Below, piece after piece: positions 27,276 through 35,998 of a DNA stretch of 64,000 bases (positions are counted from its first letter, which is position 1; each line of letters starts with the position of its first letter). The stretch covers positions 97,501 to 161,500 of the forward strand of contig NZ_CP133017.1 of assembly GCF_030866765.1 (NCBI RefSeq), written 5' to 3'. This stretch comes from Paenibacillus silvisoli. GTDB taxonomy: Bacteria; Bacillota; Bacilli; Paenibacillales; Paenibacillaceae. Under the pieces are notes generated by a model. The model did no database searches. It saw nothing but the letters and a program-made list of their open reading frames with translations, and was not told where the DNA came from. A program made the translations under genes and the position numbers.

Positions 27276-29018
27276 ATGATTAAAGTTGATAAACTATCCT
27301 TCTCTTTTCCGCAAAAAGAGCTCTATAACAACGTTTCGTTTACGTTAGAAGAGGCACAGCATTGCGCATTCATAGGAACAAGCGGCAGTGGGAAGAGTAC
27401 ATTGATCGATATACTGATGGATCCGGAAAGATATCTCTATGATGGCAAAGTAGAGATAGAACCCGGTTGCACCATTGGATATGTAAGTCAGTTCTCGGAA
27501 CTGGACAACACGAAAGAAACGACGGTTTTTGAATATATAGCGGAGCGATTTATAAAGCTTCAAGATGAAATTCAATCGATTTGCACGGAAATGGAAACTT
27601 CGTCGGATCTCGAACCGTTACTGGAAAAGTATCAATTCGCTTTAGACGCATTGGAAGCCATGGGCGGGGATGATTACGAAAGTGTCATTCATAAGCAGCT
27701 CAATCTGGCAAACCTCATGGTGCGAAGAGATAATAAGGTAGCCGACCTGAGCGGCGGGGAATTCAAGCTTGTTCAAGTAATGAAGGAAATGCTTAATCAT
27801 TCCGACTTATTGATTATGGACGAGCCGGATGTATTTCTGGACTTCGAGAACCTAAATGCGCTCAAAAAACTGATTAATTCCCACAAAGGGATGCTGCTAG
27901 TCGTTACGCACAACCGATATCTGTTGAATCATTGCTTCAATAAAATTATTCATCTCGAGAACACGGAGCTCCAAGAGTTTGATGGGCGATATATCGAGTA
28001 CAACTTCTCCTTGCTTCAGACTAAGATTGAGCTGCAAGAAATCGCTGTCGCTGAACAGGAAGAGATCGAGAGAAACGAGAGCATCATTAATAACCTTAGG
28101 GTTATTGCGACTTATAATTCAGAAGCATCAAGAGGGAGAGCATTAAAGGCTAGAGTTCGGTTTCAAGAAAGATTGGAAGCGCGTAGAATTAAAGCGCCAT
28201 TCGTCGCTATTAAGCAACCGAATATCAGTTTCGGTATCGAAAATGAATTCATGGAAGACACTACTGTTGTAAAGGTCAATAATTATAGTGCTGCCTTCGA
28301 CGAGCTGCTTCTGGAGAATGTTAGCTTTGAAATCAAATCGACGGATAAAGTAGCCATTATCGGTGCGAACGGTACCGGGAAAACGACTTTGCTTCGAGAT
28401 ATCTTTAAGAATAATCAGGATGCAATTGAAATAAACGCTGATGCTAAAGTGGCTTATTTATCTCAGATGCAAGGCGAAGTGCTAAAGGATTCGAATACCA
28501 TACTGGAAGAATTCATCGATGCCGGGTTTAACACGTATGATGAGGTTCGATCGTATGTTTCGAGCTATGGCTTTGAAGGAGAAATCGTTAATCAGAAGAT
28601 AGCTTCTTTATCCGGCGGCGAGAAAAACGTGCTGCAGCTGGCTAAAGTCTCAGCCAGTAAAGCAAACGTATTGCTTCTTGATGAACCGACAAGCCATTTG
28701 GACACATATACGCAAATTGCACTGGAGAAAGCCATTGAAGAGTACAAAGGTGCGATTCTCATGATCTCTCACGATTTCTATTCCGTTGTGAACGGTATGG
28801 ATTATGTGCTAATCATTGAAGATAAGACGCTAAGAAAGATGAGCATGCGTAAGTTTAGGCAGATGATTTATGCGAGTCATTTCGATAAAGACTATCTAGA
28901 AACGGAACAAAATAAAAAAGCAGTTGAAATGAAAATCGAAATGGCTTTAAAAGATACGAATTTCGAACTTGCAAAAGGCTTGGTCGATGAGCTGGAAGGG
29001 CTGATTAAGCTGCTTTAA
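27276..29018 (+). CDS. Second ABC-F family ATPase
   Basis: The 580-residue protein has Walker A GTSGSGKST and GANGTGKTT, and signatures LSGGE in both halves. In the first half the Walker B reads LLIMDEPDVFLDFENL rather than the usual DEPTNHLD. A long charged linker (about residues 265-305) separates the halves and a helical tail ends the protein. It is clearly diverged from its neighbour, so the two are not a recent duplication. Base composition is more AT-rich than the first ABC-F. ATG 27276 follows AAGAAAGG; longer in-frame starts overlap the previous gene. Confidence 0.85.
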   Translation: MIKVDKLSFSFPQKELYNNVSFTLEEAQHCAFIGTSGSGKSTLIDILMDPERYLYDGKVEIEPGCTIGYVSQFSELDNTKETTVFEYIAERFIKLQDEIQSICTEMETSSDLEPLLEKYQFALDALEAMGGDDYESVIHKQLNLANLMVRRDNKVADLSGGEFKLVQVMKEMLNHSDLLIMDEPDVFLDFENLNALKKLINSHKGMLLVVTHNRYLLNHCFNKIIHLENTELQEFDGRYIEYNFSLLQTKIELQEIAVAEQEEIERNESIINNLRVIATYNSEASRGRALKARVRFQERLEARRIKAPFVAIKQPNISFGIENEFMEDTTVVKVNNYSAAFDELLLENVSFEIKSTDKVAIIGANGTGKTTLLRDIFKNNQDAIEINADAKVAYLSQMQGEVLKDSNTILEEFIDAGFNTYDEVRSYVSSYGFEGEIVNQKIASLSGGEKNVLQLAKVSASKANVLLLDEPTSHLDTYTQIALEKAIEEYKGAILMISHDFYSVVNGMDYVLIIEDKTLRKMSMRKFRQMIYASHFDKDYLETEQNKKAVEMKIEMALKDTNFELAKGLVDELEGLIKLL

Positions 29019-29030
29019 TTAAACTTCTGA

Positions 29031-29070
29031 TACAGAGCACGGTGTAACCACCGTCGCTCTGTATTTTTTT
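29031..29070 (+). terminator. Terminator, copy 3 of the ACAGAGC hairpin family
   Basis: TACAGAGC...GCTCTGTA with an inner CGGTG/CACCG stem, followed by TTTTTTT. Confidence 0.85.
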
Positions 29071-29224
29071 TGCGCCGAGTCAGCTCGGAGTGCCTGTACT
29101 ACAAATGGGATACGATGGCGAAATAATTACGTTTGACTGACGCTTCGTTGCTACTTTAAAGAGTTTTATTTAGTATAGATATCAGCACTAGAACCTCAAT
29201 GAATAATCAAGGAGGGCTAACTAC

Positions 29225-30190
29225 ATGATAAAAATGTTACCAAACACAAGAGTGCTTTGTGAGGATATGCAGGGTCAAAATTACTGGTTCCACGGCTGCA
29301 TGGAGTATTTGATGGAATGCCTTGGCGAGAGTAAGGAGTACAATTATTGGTTTTTCTCTGGGGTTACTGGTGATAGTTTTACTCAGCTGTATAGCAAAGA
29401 TATCTCTTCCACAGCTTGGTATTATACATACAATCTGTTTAGCCGCGATGTTGCTAAAAAAGCTTTCGATGCCTGCGGTTATGAGTTTGACTATATTAGC
29501 GGCATTACAAACGAGAATCGCCATACCTACATCCCGCGAATTAAAGCGTATATCGACAACAACCGACCGGTTATTGCGAGAGGCGGCAAAGATACGTGGG
29601 AGTTTTGCAATATCTGCGGCTATGACGACAACGATCTATACTACCTGATATGCGATCAGGCAGAACCTAAAAGCTACCCGAATGATTTTCATGAGTTGAT
29701 TTTCGTTGGGGATAAAAAGGAACATCCGGCATTGGCCGATGCTTATAGACAAGCGATTATGAGCATCCCGTCGCTCATTACGATGCCTGCCACAGCCCAG
29801 TATTCTTTTGGCAGACAGGCATTTGCGGACTGGGCCGATAGCTTTCGGAACGGAACGTTTGACGATGTTCCTGTCGAGAAAATCAGTGCTTGGAATGTTC
29901 ATGGCACCTATCTTTGCATAGCGGGGACAAACGGTTGTTCAAGGGGATTTTTGAATCGAGCATTAGAATTAAACCCGGATATGACTTTTATCAATGAGCT
30001 TGAGCCGCTTTATGCCAAACAAGGTGATGGTTTTGAAGCATTAGCCTATCGTGATGGCGGATTGCAGAGCGGTTTTAATATTAAGCCGGAAGTCATAGCG
30101 AATAAAGAGCTTATGAAACCGCTTAGCGATAAGATTTTGGAGTCGGCTAATTACTGCGACGAAATACGGAACATCTTTTCCAAGCTATAG
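29225..30190 (+). CDS. Unrecognised protein, possibly BtrH/C39-like papain-fold (321 aa)
   Basis: AAGGAGGG precedes ATG 29225. The N terminus contains GQNYWFHGCMEYLMECLG, where Cys25 sits in a position like the nucleophile or pseudo-nucleophile of C39/BtrH-type papain folds. VIARGGKDTWEFCNICGYDDNDLYYLICD later resembles their His/Asp strand region. A helical C-terminal half follows. BtrH is an acyltransferase in butirosin synthesis, and whether this protein is an acyltransferase, a peptidase or neither is not clear. It is AT-rich and stands alone after the ABC-F pair. Confidence 0.6.
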   Translation: MIKMLPNTRVLCEDMQGQNYWFHGCMEYLMECLGESKEYNYWFFSGVTGDSFTQLYSKDISSTAWYYTYNLFSRDVAKKAFDACGYEFDYISGITNENRHTYIPRIKAYIDNNRPVIARGGKDTWEFCNICGYDDNDLYYLICDQAEPKSYPNDFHELIFVGDKKEHPALADAYRQAIMSIPSLITMPATAQYSFGRQAFADWADSFRNGTFDDVPVEKISAWNVHGTYLCIAGTNGCSRGFLNRALELNPDMTFINELEPLYAKQGDGFEALAYRDGGLQSGFNIKPEVIANKELMKPLSDKILESANYCDEIRNIFSKL

Positions 30191-30199
30191 AATGTTCAA

Positions 30200-30237
30200 C
30201 ATCGCCCTGGGGCTGTACGCCCCGGCGATGTTTTTTT
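30200..30237 (+). terminator. Terminator after the BtrH/C39-like gene
   Basis: CATCGCCCTGGGGC pairs with GCCCCGGCGATG, followed by seven T residues. Confidence 0.9.
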
Positions 30238-30396
30238 GTGTCTATCACTCTGTATAGCGCAGTTAGATCGTTGCGGGACATATCCATAGTCCCAAAAGAT
30301 TAAGAAAGATTTTACATAAATGTGTTTGCGTTTTTACCTATAAAATAGTACTTTTTGAAGGTAGAGAAGAAGATGAAAACGAAAAGAGGAGAAAAG

Positions 30397-31872
30397 TTGT
30401 CTAACCATTCGAATGCAGTTGCAACCGCGGACGCACCGTTCTCAATGAAAGCGATTATGGGTCCGTTAATGGCGATCGTCGTCGGGATGATCATGGTTAT
30501 TCTCGACAGCACGGTCATGAACATTGCATTGCCGACATTAATGGAAGATTTTAAATCCACCGTTAACACGATGCAGTGGTCGATTACGGCTTACACGCTG
30601 GCGCTTTCCGCGGTCATCCCGTTGGCCGGCTGGCTGACGGATCGATTCGGCGCCAAACAAATTTTCCTGATTACGATTTTTTTATTTGCGGCTGGCTCGC
30701 TTCTTTGTTCGTTTGCCACGACGCCTGAACAACTGATTATCTATCGCATTATTCAAGGCATCGGCGGGGGCATGGTGCAGCCGATCGGTATGGCTATTAT
30801 TTTCAAGCTGGCCCCTCCAAACAAACAAGGCGCGGTCATGGGGATGCTCGGCATTCCGATGATGCTCGGGCCGGCGCTCGGCCCCGTGCTGGGCGGTTAT
30901 TTGCTGGAATACGCGACATGGCACTGGATCTTCTTGATTAACTTGCCGATCGGCATTATCGCCATTCTGGTCGGTCTCCGCTATTTGCCGAAGGTGGAAC
31001 GCAGAAGCGTTCCGGCGCTCGACTTCTGGGGCATGCTGCTTGCGCCGATCGCGTTCGCTACCCTTTCTTACGCGGTCAGCGAGGGCGGCAAGGATTGGGG
31101 ATCTACGAAAACGATCGTCGGCCTAATCGTAGGTATTGTTGCTCTGGTGCTATTCATCTTCGTCGAGCTTCGCCATAAACAACCGCTGCTGGAGCTGCGC
31201 GTGTTTAAATCCCCGGATTTCACGATCGGCATCGTCACGTCGTGGTTGATGTTCATGGCTTTGTTCGGATCGTTCTTGTTCGTGCCGATGTACATGCAGC
31301 AGGTGTTTCATTACGCGCCTTTGAAAACCGGCTTTATGATTCTGCCGCAGGTCGCGATGACCGGCGTGTTCATGCCGATTGGCGGCAAGCTGTTTGACAA
31401 ATTTGGTGCTCGCGTCGTTTGCGTGGTCGGCATCGCTTTTGTCGCGGCAGGCATGTTCTACATGTCGCAAATTCAGGCCGATTCCGGTGCTGGATACGTA
31501 ATTACGGCTACGATGATTATGGGTGTAGGCATGGGCTTGTCCATGATGCCGGTCAATACGCACATCTTGAAAGCCGCTCCAAGGCGGCTTGTAGACCGGG
31601 TAACGCCGCTTACGTCGGCTGCCCAGCAGGTCGTGGTTTCGTTCGCCGTAGCGGGATTGGCAAGTTACCTGAGCACGAGGATGGCGGATCATATGGCATC
31701 TTCGAAAGGCGATCAAGGCGTCTCGCTCGTAGCCGCCTTCGGGGATACGTTCTTCATCGCGGGCTGTATCGCGGTTGCCGGCGCCATACTGGCTATCGCG
31801 CTGCGGAAGCCGAAAGCCTCGGAAGAGGACGGCACGGAGGGAGTCCATACTCCCGTCATGATGGGGCATTAA
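30397..31872 (+). CDS. MFS multidrug exporter, DHA2 (EmrB/QacA) family
   Basis: The 491-residue protein is predicted to have 14 membrane helices. It shows the DHA2 features LDSTVMNIALPTL in helix 1, GWLTDRFGAKQ (motif A), RIIQGIGGGMVQPIG, and GPALGPVLGGYL (motif C of drug antiporters). It probably exports drugs or lipophilic cations using the proton gradient. Start choice is uncertain: TTG 30397 lies 5 bases after GAGGAG, while ATG 30373 would add 8 residues. A strong terminator follows. No local repressor gene is adjacent. Confidence 0.9.
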   Translation: MSNHSNAVATADAPFSMKAIMGPLMAIVVGMIMVILDSTVMNIALPTLMEDFKSTVNTMQWSITAYTLALSAVIPLAGWLTDRFGAKQIFLITIFLFAAGSLLCSFATTPEQLIIYRIIQGIGGGMVQPIGMAIIFKLAPPNKQGAVMGMLGIPMMLGPALGPVLGGYLLEYATWHWIFLINLPIGIIAILVGLRYLPKVERRSVPALDFWGMLLAPIAFATLSYAVSEGGKDWGSTKTIVGLIVGIVALVLFIFVELRHKQPLLELRVFKSPDFTIGIVTSWLMFMALFGSFLFVPMYMQQVFHYAPLKTGFMILPQVAMTGVFMPIGGKLFDKFGARVVCVVGIAFVAAGMFYMSQIQADSGAGYVITATMIMGVGMGLSMMPVNTHILKAAPRRLVDRVTPLTSAAQQVVVSFAVAGLASYLSTRMADHMASSKGDQGVSLVAAFGDTFFIAGCIAVAGAILAIALRKPKASEEDGTEGVHTPVMMGH

Positions 31873-31883
31873 GAGGACAAAGA

Positions 31884-31926
31884 AAGGCCGGGAAGCTCGC
31901 CGTCATGGTGAGCCTCCCGGCCTTTT
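31884..31926. terminator. Terminator after the MFS gene, probably bidirectional
   Basis: A long GC-rich hairpin (AAGGCCGGGAAGCTC.../...GAGCCTCCCGGCCTT) followed by TTTT. The convergent small gene at 31978 could use it on the other strand. Confidence 0.8.
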
Positions 31927-31977
31927 CTGCTTTATTTGGGGGCTGTGACGATGATTATCGCGAGGAAAAGAGCGGAA

Positions 31978-32139
31978 CTACGCGAAGTCATCGCGTTCCT
32001 GTTCTTTAGACTCATGATCATGATCATGCTCGTCGTCGGCGAGCTCATTCTCGTCCGGCGAGAGCGCGGCATTCATGGCCGACATAGCTTCAAGGCTTAC
32101 GAGCTCTTCGACTGCGTCAAATGGCTTGTTATCCGGCAT
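31978..32139 (-). CDS. Small acidic His/Asp-rich protein (53 aa)
   Basis: On the minus strand GAAGGAG lies 8 bases before the ATG at 32139, an excellent ribosome site. The product is strongly acidic, with an amphipathic helix in the first half and a DDEHDHDHES metal-binding-like cluster near the end. I recognise no family. It is separated from the CPBP-like gene upstream by 64 bases on the same strand and might be co-transcribed with it. The overlapping plus-strand reading frame (31936-32250) has no such site and is rejected. Confidence 0.55.
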   Translation of the reverse strand: MPDNKPFDAVEELVSLEAMSAMNAALSPDENELADDEHDHDHESKEQERDDFA

Positions 32140-32203
32140 GGCAATTCTCCTTCGGGAAGGGTTTCATTACCAAGCCATTATTCGCCCGCGAGTTGTATTT
32201 TAT

Positions 32204-33007
32204 TCAGGGATTTGGAGCGGCTCTTAAGCCGTACCAGACCGCGCTTATGACCATATAAACCACTGAACCAAGGGCAATCAACAACAGCGTCATATCGCTC
32301 AAATCGTCGAATGACCCAAACAGACTCGTTTTGACCATCGTGAAGAATATGACATTAAACGAACAGCCGATCAGAATCACGTACCAGATCGATTTCAGTT
32401 TGCTATACATATAGCCGTACAGAAATCCTAACGGTATGCCAAGCAGCTGCATGGCAATCCCGCCCGGCTGCAGTGCGGCTATGATAAGCGAGATGATAAG
32501 CATTGCCCAGAATCCAGGCACTCTCCTTCGTGCTTCATTAAACATAACGCCCATAAAAAGAACAAGCTCCAGCGCAGTGTTTAGGGCAGCGGAAGTGATC
32601 AAATATAAGGCGGGTACATTGCTGTACTGAGCCGTGAAATCCTCTAATTCAGACATGCCCTGATGGAGTAGAAGCTTCATAGCCGAGGTGAATAAGAGGG
32701 CAAAAGCCAGACCGACGGTGATCATATGAATAGATTGCGGCAAACGAATGGGCAAGTATTGATGGAGCCGAATAAAGCTTGAGGGAGGCGGAGTTTTAAG
32801 AATCCTGTACTTCAAGGTGTAGGCGAGCCAGGATAATACAATGGAAACGACCAGTACGATAAAGACCTGAGCAGGAAGTTGATCTCCCTTCCCGAATTGC
32901 CCCCAGTCGAAGATTGGATTCACAATGAGGTTGTAAACCAATATAGCCATAATGATCATGGCTGTGTAAAGCAAGTAGTTTCCCAACATTCCCGCATAGC
33001 GAATCAT
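32204..33007 (-). CDS. Multi-spanning membrane protein, degenerate CPBP/CAAX-protease-like
   Basis: The 267-residue protein has about seven or eight hydrophobic helices. The layout and the segment LELVLFMGVMFNEARRR, then GIPLGFLYGYMYSKLKSIWYVILIGCSFNVIFF, resemble the CPBP family. The catalytic EExxxR motif and the later histidine (HxxxN, here CSFN) are missing, so it is probably not an active protease. The ATG at 33007 follows GGAGAGG. It is divergent from the two-component system at 33196. Confidence 0.6.
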   Translation of the reverse strand: MIRYAGMLGNYLLYTAMIIMAILVYNLIVNPIFDWGQFGKGDQLPAQVFIVLVVSIVLSWLAYTLKYRILKTPPPSSFIRLHQYLPIRLPQSIHMITVGLAFALLFTSAMKLLLHQGMSELEDFTAQYSNVPALYLITSAALNTALELVLFMGVMFNEARRRVPGFWAMLIISLIIAALQPGGIAMQLLGIPLGFLYGYMYSKLKSIWYVILIGCSFNVIFFTMVKTSLFGSFDDLSDMTLLLIALGSVVYMVISAVWYGLRAAPNP

Positions 33008-33195
33008 ACTGGATTCCGCCTCTCCTATAGGGATGCAATCCACCACTCATACCCTATGTGCAAAGCTTTGCTAGCATTCCGACGGACGCAAGAATGGATG
33101 AACTCGAGCGGGGTAAAACTGTAGCATAACAATTTTACAACTCTATGATAACTTTCGAGCGCGGAATTGCTATCATGACTTGGAGGTGTGTGCAT

Positions 33196-33849
33196 ATGGC
33201 GAAAATCCTGATTGTAGATGACGAAAAGGCCATTAACGATTTGGTTGCCGTCAATTTAAAGATGGTCGGGCATGAGTATGTCCAATTGTATAGCGCAGAT
33301 CACATTTTGCAAACGTTACATGAAACGCATATCGATTTAGTCATTCTGGACGTGATGCTGCCTGGCAGAGACGGCTTTGACCTCATGCAGGATATTGTGA
33401 AACGGGGCGTACCGGTCATCTTCTTGACGGCAAGAAATTCGGTTTCCGATAAAGTGTACGGCCTGGAGATCGGAGCGGAGGATTATATCGTCAAGCCGTT
33501 TGAAGCGGTGGAGCTCATCGCTCGTATCCATGTTGTTTTAAGAAGAAACCACAAGGCCGCAAACGAATTCAGGCTAGATGATACCGTAGTCGATTTGGAG
33601 AAGCATACCGTGACGGTTCATGGACAAGAAGTCGAAATCACCAACAAGGAATTTCAACTACTGGATCTTCTTGTGCAAAATAAAAATATCGCGCTATCCC
33701 GCGAGAAAATTATCGAACAGACCTGGGGGTTCGACTTCTATGGAGAAACCAGAACCGTCGACGTGCACATTCAGAAGCTGAGAAAGAAACTAAACTGGGA
33801 AAACCGGATTAAGACGGTTTATAAATACGGTTACAGGCTAGAGGTGTAG
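33196..33849 (+). CDS. OmpR-family response regulator
   Basis: The 217-residue protein has a receiver domain (ILIVDDE, phospho-acceptor Asp in LVILDVMLPG, TAR, and KPF). A winged-helix DNA-binding domain follows (EFQLLDLLVQNKNIALSREKIIEQTWGFDFYGETRTVDVHIQKLRKKL). ATG 33196 follows TGGAGGTG. The partner kinase gene begins 3 bases after the stop, so the two are co-transcribed. Confidence 0.95.
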   Translation: MAKILIVDDEKAINDLVAVNLKMVGHEYVQLYSADHILQTLHETHIDLVILDVMLPGRDGFDLMQDIVKRGVPVIFLTARNSVSDKVYGLEIGAEDYIVKPFEAVELIARIHVVLRRNHKAANEFRLDDTVVDLEKHTVTVHGQEVEITNKEFQLLDLLVQNKNIALSREKIIEQTWGFDFYGETRTVDVHIQKLRKKLNWENRIKTVYKYGYRLEV

Positions 33850-33852
33850 CAG

Positions 33853-35250
33853 GTGAAGTTCTGGCAGAAAACGTATTTGAGCGTGTTGGTCGTCTTTCTG
33901 ATCGCCTTCGACCTTGGAGCCTTTGCCCTCTTAAAGAAGAGCTACCAGCTAAACGAACAATTGGATATCTCAAGAGGCGTGAGCGTATACGGGGGCATCG
34001 ATAAATCATTAAGCTATATCCTTCGCGTATATACGGAAAGTATGGGCAATACCAACTATGAAACGGTCATTGCCAGCTTCGCGGCCAATTATGATAAAGA
34101 GGATATTCTTTTGGAGGTTTACCAAGGGAACCAGTTGATCTTTTCCAATGCCTATGAGTTTAAAGGGGAGCGGGCAGAGCTGCAAGGGGGGCCATACCAA
34201 ACCGTTTATAGAAAGATGAATGACGAGCTTTGGCTGTTTATCGGCGGGAAAATGGAATTCCGGGATTTGAGGCTGGTCGTTTCGAGAAAATCCGATTATT
34301 TACAGGAGTATCATGCTGCGTTGCGGCATTATTTTATTCAATTGAGCGTCGTGATTTCGGTGATTTTATCGGCAGCGCTTATCTTTCTGTTGATTCAATT
34401 AACCGCCCCCATTCGCAGGTTAAACAAAGGCGTGAAGGCCATTGCCGCGGGAGCGTACGATCAACGGGTAAAGGTCGGAGGGAACGACGAATTCGGGGAA
34501 TTAGCGCATGATTTTAACCGGATGGCCGATGCGGTTTCCCATCATATCGGCACGATCCAAAAGGCGAGCGAAGACAAGGAAATGTTCATCAATAACCTCA
34601 CGCATGAACTAAAAACGCCGATTACGGCTATCAAGGGATATAGCGAGTTTTTAAATCACGCCAATTATAACGAGGAAGAAAGGAAAATGGCGGTCCGTTA
34701 TATCCATGAGCATATCGCGCGTCTGGACGTTCTCTCGGGAAAAATGATGCAATTGCTGTATTTGAAGAGCGACAAGATTGCCTTAAAGCCGATTCATATC
34801 GAAAGTCTGTTCTCCGATGTGGTCAACTTGGAGCGGCATCATATCGAGGCAAAGCAGATGAAGGTCATACGCGAGTGCTTGGCTGACGAAGTCTATGGCG
34901 ATCAAGAGCTGCTGCAGTCCTTGTTCATGAACCTGGTAGAAAACAGTATCAAAGCATCCTCGTTCGGCGGGGAGATTCGATTGTGTAGCTATCATGACGG
35001 CAAAGGCGCCGTGCTTGAAGTTTTGGATTATGGAAGAGGTATACCGGAGAAGGACATCGCGAACATTACGGAGGCGTTCTATGTCGTGGACCGCTCCCGT
35101 TCCAAAGAACTGGGCGGGCTTGGGCTAGGCTTGTCCATCTGCAATCAGATTGCGCAGCTCCATCATGCAACCCTAACGATCGACTCCAAAGAAAACGAAT
35201 ATACAAGGGTCTCCGTTTATTTTACGACTCCGTTACAACTTGAAGATTAG
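33853..35250 (+). CDS. Sensor histidine kinase (two-component partner)
   Basis: The 465-residue kinase has an N-terminal membrane helix (about 8-27), an extracellular domain of about 130 residues, and a second helix at about 160-182. HAMP, HisKA with LTHELKTPITAIKGYSEF and an ATPase domain with NLVENSIKAS, DYGRGIPEKD and GLGLGLS follow. The GTG start at 33853 follows AGAGGTG. The extracellular sensor matches no family I recognise. A small secreted protein gene directly downstream is a candidate target or ligand. Confidence 0.93.
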   Translation: MKFWQKTYLSVLVVFLIAFDLGAFALLKKSYQLNEQLDISRGVSVYGGIDKSLSYILRVYTESMGNTNYETVIASFAANYDKEDILLEVYQGNQLIFSNAYEFKGERAELQGGPYQTVYRKMNDELWLFIGGKMEFRDLRLVVSRKSDYLQEYHAALRHYFIQLSVVISVILSAALIFLLIQLTAPIRRLNKGVKAIAAGAYDQRVKVGGNDEFGELAHDFNRMADAVSHHIGTIQKASEDKEMFINNLTHELKTPITAIKGYSEFLNHANYNEEERKMAVRYIHEHIARLDVLSGKMMQLLYLKSDKIALKPIHIESLFSDVVNLERHHIEAKQMKVIRECLADEVYGDQELLQSLFMNLVENSIKASSFGGEIRLCSYHDGKGAVLEVLDYGRGIPEKDIANITEAFYVVDRSRSKELGGLGLGLSICNQIAQLHHATLTIDSKENEYTRVSVYFTTPLQLED

Positions 35251-35262
35251 TTCATAACGAGG

Positions 35263-35308
35263 CTCGATTATAGTTGGTTTGTAGCTACGAAACACCAACA
35301 ACTATCGG
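35263..35308 (+). promoter_or_regulatory. Imperfect inverted repeat upstream of the secreted protein gene
   Basis: ATAGTTGGTTTGTAG.. and ..AACACCAACAACTAT form an imperfect stem immediately before the GGAGG ribosome site. It could be an operator for the neighbouring response regulator or an mRNA hairpin. Confidence 0.3.
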
Positions 35309-35320
35309 AGGTAATGGGAT

Positions 35321-35806
35321 ATGAACAAAAAGTTTGTCACTGCGGCAATGACGTTAGGAGTAGCAGCCGTACTGGTTGCGGGAAACGGGATTATTTCGGC
35401 GAATGCGGCTTCATTCGACAATGCTCAACAGGTGGAGGTCACCGGTAAGCACCAGCAGCCTGAAGCTGCTGCGGAAATCAAAGAGGTACCGGTGAGCCTA
35501 AAGGTAGCGGTTGTGACGGCGGAGAAAGCGATTCAGAAAAAATATGACGTTTCATTAAGCGGATTTGAGATTTCCTATTCGTTAGGCGCCCGGGTAGACA
35601 TGGAAGGAACGTACTACTTTATAACCTATTCCAAATCGGAACTGGATGACCTCTCCGACGAGGAAAGCATCGAAGCGAAGAAGAAGGTATTGGCAGGCAA
35701 GGATCACGGCTATAAGAGCGAAATTTACGCGGTATTCGTAAACGCTGAAACGGGGGAAATCGTTTCCGTTGAGAAAAATCCGACGGCAGCAAAGGGAGAA
35801 TTTTAA
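35321..35806 (+). CDS. Secreted protein with a PepSY-like C-terminal region (161 aa)
   Basis: A signal peptide (about 1-29, ending ANAA) precedes a region with VAVVTAEKAIQKKYDVSLSGFEISY... and ...IYAVFVNAETGEIVSVEKN. This resembles PepSY/YpeB-like modules that bind or inhibit proteases. CGGAGGTAATGGG precedes the ATG. Its position 70 bases after the histidine kinase suggests that it is regulated by, or signals to, the two-component system. The PepSY call is tentative. Confidence 0.7.
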   Translation: MNKKFVTAAMTLGVAAVLVAGNGIISANAASFDNAQQVEVTGKHQQPEAAAEIKEVPVSLKVAVVTAEKAIQKKYDVSLSGFEISYSLGARVDMEGTYYFITYSKSELDDLSDEESIEAKKKVLAGKDHGYKSEIYAVFVNAETGEIVSVEKNPTAAKGEF

Positions 35807-35850
35807 TTCATTCATAACGAACTACTCTTGTAGTTTTAGGGGACATGAGG

Positions 35851-35889
35851 CCTCGGGTCGTATGCGATTATACGATCCGAGGTTTTTTT
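35851..35889 (+). terminator. Terminator after the secreted protein gene
   Basis: CCTCGGGTCGTAT (35851-35863) pairs with ATACGATCCGAGG (35870-35882), followed by TTTTTTT. Confidence 0.92.
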
Positions 35890-35998
35890 ATATGGCATGA
35901 ACGCAAAATTCGACTTGATTCTTCTTTTGACCTAGTCCAAAATATCTATATATAATTCCAGTATTTTCCGAAGCTATCATTTTAATGGAGGGCTAGAA

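Noticed and set aside
31936..32250. 104-codon plus-strand frame
   Set aside because: It is opposite the small gene at 31978-32139, which has a much better ribosome site. Its own start has none.
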